From assembly GCA_029883255.1 (NCBI GenBank), contig JAOUJL010000001.1:1-64000 (forward strand): 64,000 bases of DNA. Reading direction: 5' to 3'. Each line of letters opens with the position of its first letter. Position 1 is the stretch's first letter. Source of the stretch: Candidatus Bathyarchaeota archaeon (lineage in GTDB: Archaea; Thermoproteota; Bathyarchaeia; Bathyarchaeales; Bathyarchaeaceae). This document shows, one piece after another, positions 34,302 through 43,710 of this stretch. The position numbers were made by a program, and so were the translations under genes. Under the pieces are notes generated by a model. That model had not been told where the DNA came from and did no database searches. It saw only the letters and a program-made list of their open reading frames with translations.

Positions 34302-35128
34302 GCTTGCACCTCATTTAGTAATTTTTTGTAAGCCTTAGTGAGTCCAACTCTTTCTCTATCAACAAACTCTCCAACTACTATACGCCCTTCAAGTTCCTCT
34401 TCACTCATAGACTTCGCTTTACTTATCGGAAGTGAAGAATCCCTTAACATCAATAACATTTTAGCAGGGTCTCTAATGCCTATGAATCTTCCGTATTGGA
34501 CAGGACATTGAGACATAACTTCTATGAATGAGAAACCTTCCTTCAAAAGTCCCCTCTTCATAGATGAAACTAACTGTTTCACGTGAAAAGTTGTCCATCG
34601 GACTACATAGGAGGCGCCAGCAGCTTCAACAAGTTTGCAAAGATCGAAGGGATACTCTAGATTTCCATAAGGGGTGGTTCTCGTCTTCATACCATGAGGA
34701 GTTGTGGGTGCAACTTGTCCCCCGGTCATTCCGTAAATACGGTTGTTGATTAGAATTGCCAAAATTTCGATGTTTTTCCTAGCAGCATGTATTAGATGAT
34801 TGCCACCTATTGCAGCACCATCTCCATCTCCGGTAAACACCACGACACGCAAATCAGGATTGCTTAGTTTAACGCCCGTTGCGAAAGCTAAGGGTCTTCC
34901 GTGTATTGTATGAAGGACATCCGTGTTAAAGAATGGGCTTGGAATCCAACTGCTACAACCGATACCAGACACAAACACCATTTTTCCAAAGTCTAGATCT
35001 AACTCCTCGATAGCCCTTAACATACACTGAGCTATTATGCCGTTTCCACATCCCGCACAGTGAGGTTGGCGCTGTGCACCTTTCCTAGCATACTTTGCTA
35101 TTAATGGATGAAGCTGTGTCTCACTCAT
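34298..35128 (-). CDS. korB: 2-oxoacid:ferredoxin oxidoreductase beta subunit, operon 2
   Basis: This is a TPP-binding subunit with GDGD (100-103) and NNRIYGMTGGQ (128-138). Cysteines 24, 27 and 58 are in CAGCGNG and GIGCSS. Relative to copy 1 the cysteine cluster reads CAGCG instead of CPGCGCG. The arrangement matches a 276-residue KorB. It overlaps alpha by eight bases and gamma by four, so the operon is translationally coupled. Confidence 0.86.
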   Translation of the reverse strand: MSETQLHPLIAKYARKGAQRQPHCAGCGNGIIAQCMLRAIEELDLDFGKMVFVSGIGCSSWIPSPFFNTDVLHTIHGRPLAFATGVKLSNPDLRVVVFTGDGDGAAIGGNHLIHAARKNIEILAILINNRIYGMTGGQVAPTTPHGMKTRTTPYGNLEYPFDLCKLVEAAGASYVVRWTTFHVKQLVSSMKRGLLKEGFSFIEVMSQCPVQYGRFIGIRDPAKMLLMLRDSSLPISKAKSMSEEELEGRIVVGEFVDRERVGLTKAYKKLLNEVQA

Positions 35129-36290
35129 TTACAAATCTCCTTAAATTTTCCATAATATACGCAGGTTCATGAATAGTACCCAAAAGCCTTGGAGGTAGGA
35201 ACTTAACCTCAGCCTCACAACCTACGACTCTCTTAACCTCATTAACAACTTGTCCCATGTTATTCTCTAAAACCATTATCTTATCTACTTTTCTTGCTAA
35301 GTTAAGTATTTCGTCGTCAGGAAAAGGCCATAACGTCACCAATCTAACATATCCAATATTTAACCCCTCTTGTCTAGCCTGATTTATTACGTGTTTTGCA
35401 GACCTAGCTACACTGCCATACGAGAGGAGAACCACTTCTGCCTCGTCCAAGTTTTTTGTTTCAACTTTCACTATGTCTTTGTTATGTCTCTGGATCTTTA
35501 AGTAAAGCTTACGCACCAAATTGTCAACAAAATTTGGGTTCTCAACGTTTCTGAATCCCCTTTCATCGTGAGTTGAAGCTGTCACATGAGCTTTGTAGTT
35601 AGATCCGAATTTTGGCATAGGTGCGACATTCTCATTGAGGAAAAAGCTAAATTCATCCTCCACATGTTTTTCAGGTGTTTTTCTCTCAAAGATCTTTATA
35701 CTAGACAGATCAGGAATTTCCACACTCTCAACCATATGTCCAACGAGAGCGTCGGACAATAAAATAACTGGTGTTCGATACTTCTCTGCCAAATTAAAAG
35801 CTTCAATTGTTAATAGAAACATATCTCCAACGGAAGAAGGAGCCAAAGCGATAATTGGATATTCTCCGTGGCTTCCATGCCTGGCTTGATAAACGTCGCC
35901 TTGCATTGGCAGTGGTGGCGTACCGGTGCTTGGTCCGCACCTTTGAACGTCAACTATTACACATGGAGTCTCAGTCATTACAGCGTATCCTATGGTTTCT
36001 TGCATCAAACTAAATCCAGGACCAGATGTTGCCGTCATAGCTTTACTTCCAGCCCACGAAGACCCTACAACTGAAGCAATAGAGCTTATTTCGTCTTCCA
36101 TTTGAATATAAATGCCTCCTACCTTTGGAAGAAGGGTGGACATGTGCAAAGCTATCTCATTAGCTGGGGTTATTGGGTAAAAAGCAAAAAATCTGCATCC
36201 AGCAACTATTGCCCCTAACGCGCAAGCCTCGTTTCCCATCATAAAATTAGTTCCAGACTCGATAATTTTTTCAGATAATAAAGTTTTCAA
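35121..36290 (-). CDS. korA: 2-oxoacid:ferredoxin oxidoreductase alpha subunit, operon 2
   Basis: The 389-residue KorA has GNEACALGAIVAGCRFFAFYPITP and TATSGPGFSLMQETIGYA. SGPGFSLM replaces the ASAGFNYM of copy 1 in the substrate pocket, a visible difference that may reflect another 2-oxoacid. VDVQRCGPSTG is the usual following motif, whereas copy 1 has VDVPRTRQDIQ at that position. The start ATG overlaps the stop of the ferredoxin subunit by four bases. Confidence 0.87.
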   Translation of the reverse strand: MKTLLSEKIIESGTNFMMGNEACALGAIVAGCRFFAFYPITPANEIALHMSTLLPKVGGIYIQMEDEISSIASVVGSSWAGSKAMTATSGPGFSLMQETIGYAVMTETPCVIVDVQRCGPSTGTPPLPMQGDVYQARHGSHGEYPIIALAPSSVGDMFLLTIEAFNLAEKYRTPVILLSDALVGHMVESVEIPDLSSIKIFERKTPEKHVEDEFSFFLNENVAPMPKFGSNYKAHVTASTHDERGFRNVENPNFVDNLVRKLYLKIQRHNKDIVKVETKNLDEAEVVLLSYGSVARSAKHVINQARQEGLNIGYVRLVTLWPFPDDEILNLARKVDKIMVLENNMGQVVNEVKRVVGCEAEVKFLPPRLLGTIHEPAYIMENLRRFVNE

Positions 36291-36523
36291 TCCTCTGCCT
36301 CCTTAACTACATGAATTGCCAAGTCAGGACAATAATATTCGCAAATACGGCAGCCCGTACATTTATTAATTCCGATGGGGATAGGCAGATAAATACCTTG
36401 GGAAGACAATTCATCACTCTTGCTGAAAACTTTTAGGGGGCATACGGATATACATATGTCACACCCTTTACATAATTCTTCATTTACCAGTATTTTTATT
36501 GATTTCTTTGCCTGAGCTTTCAA
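36287..36523 (-). CDS. korD: 2-oxoacid:ferredoxin oxidoreductase delta (ferredoxin) subunit, operon 2
   Basis: This 78-residue ferredoxin has CKGCDICISVCP and CTGCRICEYYCP. It is the first gene of operon 2, while in operon 1 the ferredoxin is last, so the two operons are not recent tandem duplicates. The overlap with korA is four bases. The gene's promoter should lie in the 565-base region that follows. Confidence 0.85.
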   Translation of the reverse strand: MKAQAKKSIKILVNEELCKGCDICISVCPLKVFSKSDELSSQGIYLPIPIGINKCTGCRICEYYCPDLAIHVVKEAED

Positions 36524-37088
36524 CGATTTTTCACCCCTGCATGATATTTTTAGTTTTGTATTCTAGCATTCTGTTACCGCCAATCTTCATCGCTGTATAC
36601 GCCTCACCAAGCTCCATTACACCTTTAACCATACGAATTTACTTTAAACTCAACACATACTCAGGTTGGACTTTTATACGATATTTTCGTTGTTAATGCA
36701 ATAGGCAGAACCACTTTTGTGTTATATGTTATCGGATTTCGACTTTGAGGCTTACTTGCATTTTGCCCTGACGGCGAATGTTCAAGAATAGTTTGCTATC
36801 TCCTTGGTTTATATAAACATTACGTGCGTGAATAATGTTAATTTATTATGGTTTAGAAGAATTCAGAGCACCAACTCAGAATAGCGTTTATGTTTCAAAA
36901 TGAGCGCTTTTGATATTTATTCTACGAGATCACAAATCTGAAAAGTTGAGTTGGTTATTATGGTTTTGAATTACCTGTATTATCAAAGTATAAGCAGTTG
37001 GTGTATCTTGTAAGAAGCCATGGCTATTTGTTACTTATCGCAGTGAGATGTTTAATAAGAGTTAAGGCTATTCTCATCTTATTAATAG
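36524..37088. other. Divergent promoter region of Kor operon 2 and an aminotransferase
   Basis: This 565-base AT-rich gap separates two divergent transcription units. It contains several TTTATATAA-like stretches, for instance near 36812 and 37050, but no gene or long repeat. Shared regulation of Kor operon 2 and the aminotransferase is possible. Confidence 0.45.
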
Positions 37089-37100
37089 TTGGGTGATAGA

Positions 37101-38249
37101 ATGTCAAAAAGAGTTTCGTCTGTTCCTTTATCAGGCGTCAGAAAGATAATGGAATATGCCAAGGGATTACAGGACATAATACCTCTTAATATAGGTGAGC
37201 CGGATTTCGTAACTCCTAAACATATACGAGAGGCTGCAAAGAAATCAATAGATGAAGGGTTCACTCACTATACTACAATAAAAGGTATCCCGGAAATACG
37301 TAGAGCTATTGCCGAGAAATTAATGAATGAAAACAAGATGGATGTGGATCCTGAAAATGAAATACTAGTAACAGCTGGCACACAGGCAGCCTTCTCTGCA
37401 GTTTGCCAAGCGTTACTTGATCCAGGCGATGAGGTGATCGTGCAAGACCCATTTTATTCAGGATATGAAGTTGCCCTTCGAATAGCAGGGGCTAAAATTG
37501 TTCCTGTATCCGTAAGGGAGCAAAAATATTTCGCCATAAATCCAAACGAAATTAAAGAAAAGGTTACGGATAAAACAAAGATGGTGGTTTTGATTTCCCC
37601 AAACAATCCCACAGGGAATGTGTTAAACAAACATACGCTCAATGAGATTTCAGATATAGCTAATGATCATGACTTATTGGTTGTTTCAGATGAAATATAC
37701 GAAAAAATAACATACGATGATGTAGTAAACTACAGTATAGGTTCCATTCCGGGCATGGAAGATAGAACTATAACTATAAACGGTTTCTCTAAGACTTATG
37801 CCATGACGGGGTGGCGAATTGGATTCGTAACAGCTTGTGAAAAGCTAATGGGGAATATAAGTAAAGTTCATCATTCCATGAACGTTTGTGCTTGCTCTAT
37901 ATCTCAGAGAGCTGCTCTCGTTGCGTTAACTGGTCCACAAGATTGTGTGACTAAAATGGTTAAAGAATATGATAAGAGAAGACGCGAGATAACGAACTTG
38001 TTGAATAAAACACCTGGTTTTGAATGTAAGATTCCGAAAGGTGCCTTTTATGTCTTCCCCAACGTTAAACAATTTAAGATGTCTTCAATGGAATTAGCCA
38101 AACTCCTTATTAAGAAAGCGAGAGTTGTAACTGTGCCTGGCTCAGCGTTCGGAAAGAATGGGGAAGGATATTTAAGGCTCTCATATGCTACATCTTTGGA
38201 GAAAATCAGAGAAGCGCTTGCAAGGATTAAAAAAGTATTAACAGGTTAG
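37101..38249 (+). CDS. PLP-dependent aminotransferase, class I
   Basis: Numbering from the outer TTG at 37089, the protein has IGEPDFVTP (35-43), SPNNPTGNV (170-178), DEIYEKI (201-207), lysine 235 in NGFSKTYAMTGWRIGF and the substrate arginine near LRLSYA. ATG 37101 with GGTGAT just before it is the likely start. It belongs to the archaeal aspartate/aromatic aminotransferase group and is close to 42108-43283. It precedes the second SucCD pair on the same strand, giving aminotransferase-sucCD beside korDABC, the counterpart of the first module. Confidence 0.86.
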   Translation: MSKRVSSVPLSGVRKIMEYAKGLQDIIPLNIGEPDFVTPKHIREAAKKSIDEGFTHYTTIKGIPEIRRAIAEKLMNENKMDVDPENEILVTAGTQAAFSAVCQALLDPGDEVIVQDPFYSGYEVALRIAGAKIVPVSVREQKYFAINPNEIKEKVTDKTKMVVLISPNNPTGNVLNKHTLNEISDIANDHDLLVVSDEIYEKITYDDVVNYSIGSIPGMEDRTITINGFSKTYAMTGWRIGFVTACEKLMGNISKVHHSMNVCACSISQRAALVALTGPQDCVTKMVKEYDKRRREITNLLNKTPGFECKIPKGAFYVFPNVKQFKMSSMELAKLLIKKARVVTVPGSAFGKNGEGYLRLSYATSLEKIREALARIKKVLTG

Positions 38250-38342
38250 GTATCTAGGAGAGTGTTTCTTTAAAAATGAACTTCCTTCCAAGCATAATAA
38301 TTTTAATAGAGATAGTGGATAACCACTGTTTTGGATCAGTCC

Positions 38343-38393
38343 AAAAGGTGAGCAGGAACGTTATATTTGTACGTTGTACTAATTTCACCTTTT
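38343..38393. promoter_or_regulatory. Inverted repeat upstream of second SucCD pair
   Basis: AAAAGGTGA at 38343-38351 and its exact complement TCACCTTTT at 38385-38393 enclose 33 bases with a GTTATATTT box and GTAC-GTT-GTAC. The structure ends 44 bases before ATG 38438. It may be a regulator site or an RNA hairpin. A TATA-like GATTTTTATC lies further downstream at about 38409. Confidence 0.4.
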
Positions 38394-38437
38394 CACGAAC
38401 TCGTGTAGATTTTTATCTCTAAACAGGAGATGAAATC

Positions 38438-39577
38438 ATGAGACTCTTTGAGTACGAGGCAAAAGAAATTTTCAAAAAGTTTGGCATTCCCGTACCTAAA
38501 GGCTTAGTTGTTAGATCGGCAAAGGAAGCTGCTTCAGCTGCAAAACAGATACGCTTGCCAGTCGCGGTTAAGGCGCAAATACTTGTTGGAGGTAGAGGAA
38601 ATGCTGGTGGAATCAAATTTACAAGCGACTTAGACGAAGTTATAGCGGAAACAAAAAAGTTGATAAACAGAAGGATTAAGGGTCGTAAGGTGAAAATGGT
38701 TCTAATTGAAGAAAAACTGGACATCCAAAATGAGTACTATATGGGAGTGACCATCGATCAACTTTCTGGGAAGCCTATTTTAATGTTTTCAACTGAAGGT
38801 GGAGTTGATGTTGAGACCATAGCCAAGAAGAAACCTGAAATGCTTATCTCCAAAAAAATAAGTGTTTCCCGCGGTTTTTTCCAGTTCGAAGCTCGGGACA
38901 TGTGCATGCAGCTAGGATTAAAAGGTTCAACCCTTCTAAAGGTAGGCAGTATTCTTCACAAGCTGTATGAAGTTTTTATTGGTTATGACGCAATGATAGC
39001 TGAGATAAACCCTCTCATCATAACGAGTAATGGTGAACCGTATGCTGTTGACGCAAAACTAGAGGTTGATGATAACGCCTTGTTTCGACAACCAAACCTT
39101 GAACTGAATTTAAGCACAAGATATGAGGACAAGATAAAGATTGAAGCCATTAAACATGGGCTTTCATATGTAAGGCTTGACGGAGACATAGGAGTTATAG
39201 GATCCGGAGCCGGATTAACTATGGCCACTATCGACCTCATTACGGACTTTGGAGGGAAACCAGCAAACTTCCTTGAAACTGGAGGTGGAATAACAGAAGA
39301 ACTCATGACTAAAGCTGTTGAACTTGTGCTTAAGGATAGGCGACTCAAGGGACTTTTAATTAATCTCTATGGCGGCATAAACCCCATGCCTTCAGCCGCA
39401 AAAGGCATAGTTAAGGCTTATGAAAAGTTAAAACCGAAGATACCTGTGTTGGTTAAACTTGTTGGCAACCAGCAAGAGGAGGCATGGAACATACTTGGAA
39501 ATTATGCCATCCCTATCGCAAAAAAGATTCAAACTGAGAAGGCTGTTGAGAAGTTGATGAACTTGTTAGGTGGCTGA
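38438..39577 (+). CDS. sucC: ADP-forming succinyl-CoA ligase-like beta subunit, copy 2
   Basis: The 379-residue beta subunit has the ATP-grasp opening LFEYEAKEIFKKFGIPVPKG, VKAQILVGGRGNAGGIKF and the C-terminal IGVIGSGAGLTMATIDLI. Ribosome-binding site AGGAGATG lies nine bases upstream. Differences from copy 1 are spread over the whole length, so this is an old paralogue rather than a recent duplicate. With 39583-40449 it forms the second ADP-forming ligase. Confidence 0.85.
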   Translation: MRLFEYEAKEIFKKFGIPVPKGLVVRSAKEAASAAKQIRLPVAVKAQILVGGRGNAGGIKFTSDLDEVIAETKKLINRRIKGRKVKMVLIEEKLDIQNEYYMGVTIDQLSGKPILMFSTEGGVDVETIAKKKPEMLISKKISVSRGFFQFEARDMCMQLGLKGSTLLKVGSILHKLYEVFIGYDAMIAEINPLIITSNGEPYAVDAKLEVDDNALFRQPNLELNLSTRYEDKIKIEAIKHGLSYVRLDGDIGVIGSGAGLTMATIDLITDFGGKPANFLETGGGITEELMTKAVELVLKDRRLKGLLINLYGGINPMPSAAKGIVKAYEKLKPKIPVLVKLVGNQQEEAWNILGNYAIPIAKKIQTEKAVEKLMNLLGG

Positions 39578-39582
39578 TGTAA

Positions 39583-40449
39583 ATGTGCATTTTTGTAGAT
39601 GAGAATACCCGAACCGTTGTTCAAGGCATAACCGGCAATGTGGGAGAAGTCCAAACAAAACTCATGCTGGAGTATGGATCTAAGATAGTTGCAGGGGTTA
39701 CTCCTGGGAAGGGTGGTATGGCCGTCCACAGTGTGCCAGTATACGATAATGTCAAAGAGGCGGTTGCAGAACATGCTGCAGACGCTTCAATTTTATTTGT
39801 TCCTCCCTTATTTGCAAAAGATGCGGTTATCGAAGCTATAGACTCCGATATTAAACTGTTAGTAGTAATAACTGAACACATTCCAATACATGATACAATG
39901 TATATGAGGGAGTATAGTAGATGTGCAGGAGCGAGAATGATCGGTCCGACAACCCCGGGGATTATATGCCCTGGAAAAACAAAAATTGGAATAACGCCTG
40001 CAAATGTTTTTTTGGAAGGTAATGTGGGGATAATCTCTAGAAGTGGGACCTTGCTGTATGAGATTGCTGGCAATCTGTCCTTAGCTGAAATTGGACAAAG
40101 TTCTTGTTTGGGAATCGGCGCAGATCCGGTGATTGGTACAGACATGAAGGAGATATTGGAACTTTTCGAAAAGGATGAACAAACGAAACTTGTAGTAATA
40201 GTTGGTGAAATAGGTGGGGTTCAAGAAGAAGAGGCCGCCAAATTTATTAAGCATGAAATGAGCAAGCCGGTTATTGCATACGTGGCTGGCAAGGTAGCAC
40301 CTCGAGAGAAAAAAATGGGCCATGCAGGTGCAATAATACTAGGAGAAAAAGGCACAGCTAAAAGCAAGATGGATGTTCTCATAAAGGCGGGAGTTGAAAT
40401 TGCAAACAAGCCGTCGGAAATAGCAAAAATCGCCAGAATTCACCTTTAG
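39583..40449 (+). CDS. sucD: ADP-forming succinyl-CoA ligase-like alpha subunit, copy 2
   Basis: This alpha subunit of 288 residues keeps the CoA-binding VVQGITGNVGEVQTKLML, the GVTPGKGG loop and the phosphohistidine site EKKMGHAGAI, H247. Substitutions around 74-84 (PPLFAKDA for PGRYAADA) and 178-190 differ from copy 1 and may reflect another acyl-CoA. Its gene follows the beta gene after a five-base spacer. Confidence 0.86.
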   Translation: MCIFVDENTRTVVQGITGNVGEVQTKLMLEYGSKIVAGVTPGKGGMAVHSVPVYDNVKEAVAEHAADASILFVPPLFAKDAVIEAIDSDIKLLVVITEHIPIHDTMYMREYSRCAGARMIGPTTPGIICPGKTKIGITPANVFLEGNVGIISRSGTLLYEIAGNLSLAEIGQSSCLGIGADPVIGTDMKEILELFEKDEQTKLVVIVGEIGGVQEEEAAKFIKHEMSKPVIAYVAGKVAPREKKMGHAGAIILGEKGTAKSKMDVLIKAGVEIANKPSEIAKIARIHL

Positions 40450-40637
40450 TATAGTAATGCTGGAATAATGTAAATATAAATAAATGGTTGTCTAAGCTTG
40501 GGATAGCGTGCGTTGCTGCTAGTTATCCTGCGTCCCCCGTTGTAAGAACTATTAAATACTGAATTTAACCCTTAATTAATTAGAGCAGGATTTTAGTTCA
40601 TGGATAACTGAATGAGCGCATAAATCTTCGTTATGTC

Positions 40638-41924
40638 TCAATACGACCCTAAAACGCGCGCGCTTTCACTAAGGATTGATTTTTTAACTATTTGCCTGAT
40701 TTTTTCTATGTCTTCGCTTAACACTCTGTCTTCGCTGAGCACTGGCACGGTCTTTCTTACAGTTAAGTAGGCCATCTTTGTTCCTTTTCCAAGCTTTTCT
40801 GAACCATGAAACTCTACTGCTTGAACTGCACAAAGCAGTTCTATAGCCACTATGTACTCCACACTCTTCAGTATTTGCGTGGCTTTTTGAGCTGCACTAA
40901 CCCCCATGCTCACAAAGTCTTCAAAGTTCGCTGAAGTCGGAATCGAATCTACACATGCTGGATGCGCCAGAACCTTGTTTTCTGATGCCAGTGCAGCAGC
41001 TGTATACTGCACAGTCATCAAACCACTGTTTAATCCCTTTTTCGCTTCTGGCGGAATCAAGAATGCTGGCAATCCATTGTTTAGTTTCTCGTCGAGAAGT
41101 CTTGCTGTTCTCCTCTCCGAAATGTTACCAACAATTGTTAGGGCTAAGCCAAGCAGGTCCATCGCAAGAGATATTGGCTGACCGTGAAAGTTGCCTCCCG
41201 AAAGACAGATCTCATCCTCTGGAAAAACCAGAGGATTATCAGTGGCCGAGTTAATCTCAACTTCCACTGCGCTTCTTGCGTATGCGATTGCGTCTCTTGC
41301 GGCACCCAAAACTTGGGGTACACATCTCAAGCTATAAGGGTCATGGGGACGATGCAGCTTCTCCATAGCTTCCTTTCCCGTTTGAACAAGCCTGCTTCCA
41401 GCAATCAGTTCCCTAATGTTCTTAGCAGTTATGGCTTGACCTTCATGCGGTCTGACCATGTGGATTCTCTCGTCGAAGGCATCAGAAACTCCCAGCAAGG
41501 CTTCAAGGGTCAAAGCAGTTGCAACTTCCCACGTCTTAATCAATTTTTCAGCGTCGTGGATCGTTAAAGCTGCAATTGCTGTCATCAATTGTGTGCCATT
41601 GTTTAGCGCTATTCCCTCCTTAAACTCCAGCTGAACCGGTCTTATTCCAGCTTTTTCCATAGCCTCTTTTCCCGTCATCACTCTGCCTTGATATTCAGCT
41701 TTTCCTTCGCCCATAAGCACCAGAATCATATGAGATAGAGGAGCCAGGTCTCCGCTTGCGCCAACGGAACCTTTAGCGGGAATTATAGGGTGCACTCTTT
41801 TATTCAGCATTTCTACAAGAGTTTCTAATCGTATGCCACAATAGCCCTTAGCTAATGTATTTATGCGCAAAAGCATTAAAGCGCGAACGATTTCTGTACT
41901 TAAGGCTCCAAAACCAGTGTTCAC
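40638..41924 (-). pseudogene. hutH: Histidine ammonia-lyase with N-terminal loss and internal deletion
   Basis: The protein is clearly an aromatic amino-acid lyase. GSVGASGDLAPLSHM contains the Ala-Ser-Gly that cyclises to the MIO cofactor, and GGNFHGQPISLAMD is kept. Normal enzymes are about 500 residues. Here the YGVNTGFGALS segment is joined straight to TEIVRALMLLRINTLAKG, which removes about 35 codons including the SHAAG motif with the catalytic histidine (H83 in bacterial HutH). The frame upstream of QVIYGVNTGFG hits a TGA, and no proper N-terminus follows. The C-terminal codons run into a CGCGCGCGCT repeat. I consider it a damaged gene; a sequence error is the alternative. Confidence 0.72.
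40655..40664. repeat. GC-alternating run at the end of the ammonia-lyase gene
   Basis: CGCGCGCGCT forms the last codons of the ammonia-lyase frame (ESARVLGSY tail). The tail is not part of the family, so the gene end was probably replaced by this sequence. Confidence 0.6.
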
Positions 41925-42107
41925 GCCGTAGATTACTTGGTTTTCCTTTAAGAGTTGAATGTCTTTTGAAGTCTCTCAACTGTCTATTAAGCCACTTATC
42001 TTTCTTCAAAAACGCTCGAAAGTCCGTTGGCACAAGATTAGTGCATGTGTTAAATCTTATATGACTTTGCGTGTGATTATGCTTGCGAAGGTAAACTTCG
42101 CAGAATA

Positions 42108-43283
42108 GTGGTGGGAATATTGTTTGAAGGTTCTAACAGAGTCGGCTTGGTAAAGCCTTCGGCGATTCGGAGGATGCTTGAGCTTTCAAGTGGGATGAAG
42201 AATGTTGTTCACTTGGAGCAGGGTGAGCCAGACTTTACAACGCCAAGGCACATCTTGAAGGCAGCTGTAGAGGCCACTGAGAAAGGTTTTACGCACTACA
42301 CGGAAATTGATGGGACGCTGGAACTGCGCCAGGCTATAGCTGAAAAGCTTGAAAGGGAGAATGATATTGATGCTGACCCAAAAACCGAGGTCACAGTAAC
42401 CTCTGGTTCGCAAGAAGCCATGTTGATTGCCGCGCTGGGATTTCTAGATTCTGGAGACGAAGCCCTAATTCTTGATCCATACTATCCCGCGTGTTTTGAA
42501 GACACACTGTTGGCAGAAGCTGTGCCTATCCCAGTTCCACTCGACGAAGGAAAGAACTACGAAATAGAGATGGAAGTCCTGGAGAACAAAATAACGAAAA
42601 GAACCAAAATGATCTGGCTGTGTAATCCATCCAATCCAACAGGACATGTATTCTCAAAACAAGACCTAGAAATCATAGCTGAGGTAGCGCAGAAAAACAA
42701 CCTGGTAGTCTTCAGTGACGAAATATATGAGAAAATCGTCTACGACGGTGCAAGGCACATCAGTATAGGTTCTTTACCTGGCATGAAAAAGCGAACAATC
42801 ACAGTAATCGGTTTCTCAAAAGCATACGCAATGACCGGCTGGAGGATCGGATACACAGTTGCTGAAAAGAAGCTCTCCGCCATCTTGCGCAAACTACACT
42901 ACTACGCAGTCCTATGTCCAAACGCGATCTCGCAGAAGGCAGCTCTCGCCGCGTTAACCGGACCGCAAGACTGCGTCAAAGAAATGGTAACAGAGTACAA
43001 CCGAAGAAGAGAACTGGTGCTTGACAAACTTGACAAGATCGAGTCTTTGCCCTATACAAAACCGAAAGGAACATTCTACGTTTTTCCAAACTTTTCAACC
43101 TACGAAAAATCGGATGAATCACTCGCGACGTACTTATTGAAAGAAGCCGGAGTAGTCACTGCACCTGGATCAGGCTTTGGAAGAGCCGGCGAAGGGCACC
43201 TGAGAATATCCTACTCCGTCTCCTATGAACAAGTTAATGAAGGAATGGAGCGGATCAGAAGGTGCCTGGAACACAAAGCATAG
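42108..43283 (+). CDS. PLP-dependent aminotransferase, class I
   Basis: This 391-residue archaeal aspartate/aromatic-type aminotransferase has EQGEPDFTTP (37-46), CNPSNPTGHVF (172-182), DEIYEKIVYD (204-213), lysine 238 in GFSKAYAMTGWRIGY and LRISYSVS near the end. The start is GTG 42108. It is transcribed away from the damaged ammonia-lyase gene. The family is the same as 37101-38249, about half identical by eye. A short run AGCGCGTGC follows its stop. Confidence 0.86.
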   Translation: MVGILFEGSNRVGLVKPSAIRRMLELSSGMKNVVHLEQGEPDFTTPRHILKAAVEATEKGFTHYTEIDGTLELRQAIAEKLERENDIDADPKTEVTVTSGSQEAMLIAALGFLDSGDEALILDPYYPACFEDTLLAEAVPIPVPLDEGKNYEIEMEVLENKITKRTKMIWLCNPSNPTGHVFSKQDLEIIAEVAQKNNLVVFSDEIYEKIVYDGARHISIGSLPGMKKRTITVIGFSKAYAMTGWRIGYTVAEKKLSAILRKLHYYAVLCPNAISQKAALAALTGPQDCVKEMVTEYNRRRELVLDKLDKIESLPYTKPKGTFYVFPNFSTYEKSDESLATYLLKEAGVVTAPGSGFGRAGEGHLRISYSVSYEQVNEGMERIRRCLEHKA

Positions 43284-43310
43284 ACCTTAGCGCGTGCATT
43301 TCATAACGTG

Positions 43311-43661
43311 TCAGCTTCTTGTAGTCATGCTCGTACTCAGTGTCTGGTTCTGTTTTGCCATGTCTTCCAGCTTTTTCATTGTTAGAAGCAACATCTTGTT
43401 GATGATCATGTCTGGTTTTGTACCCAGCTTCTCAGCTATCTTCTCAACCCTCATGTAGAACCGCTTCTCCAAGACAATATTAACAAACCCCGTGTTGGCG
43501 TAATTCCTTATTGTCAAGATTTTTTCTTGCGGATCTGAAAACAAAAGCTCGTCGTATCCAGTTGCAAGATGTGCAACTGAACCATCAGAATAAAACCTGT
43601 TTTGGAGCCGTTTAGGATTGGTGCCTACGCTACTATTTTTTGAAAGATTAACTGTGAGCAC
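43311..43661 (-). pseudogene. Truncated ParB-like protein, C-terminal part
   Basis: The 116-codon frame matches only the C-terminal part of the ParB-like gene at 49142-49873. AHLATGYDELLFSDPQEKIL aligns with ARYAAFEDELSLSNPQQKIL, and NYANTGFVNIVLEKRFYMRV with IYANTKFVNIVLEKRFYTKV. The ParB box and HTH are missing. The surviving segment resembles a ribbon-helix-helix-like dimerisation domain, so it could act as a competing subunit, but a decayed copy is more likely. Confidence 0.6.
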
Positions 43662-43710
43662 GGGTGCTTTGTGAGTGGCTTGTTGGAAAGTGTAAGTATA
43701 AATGGAAGTT

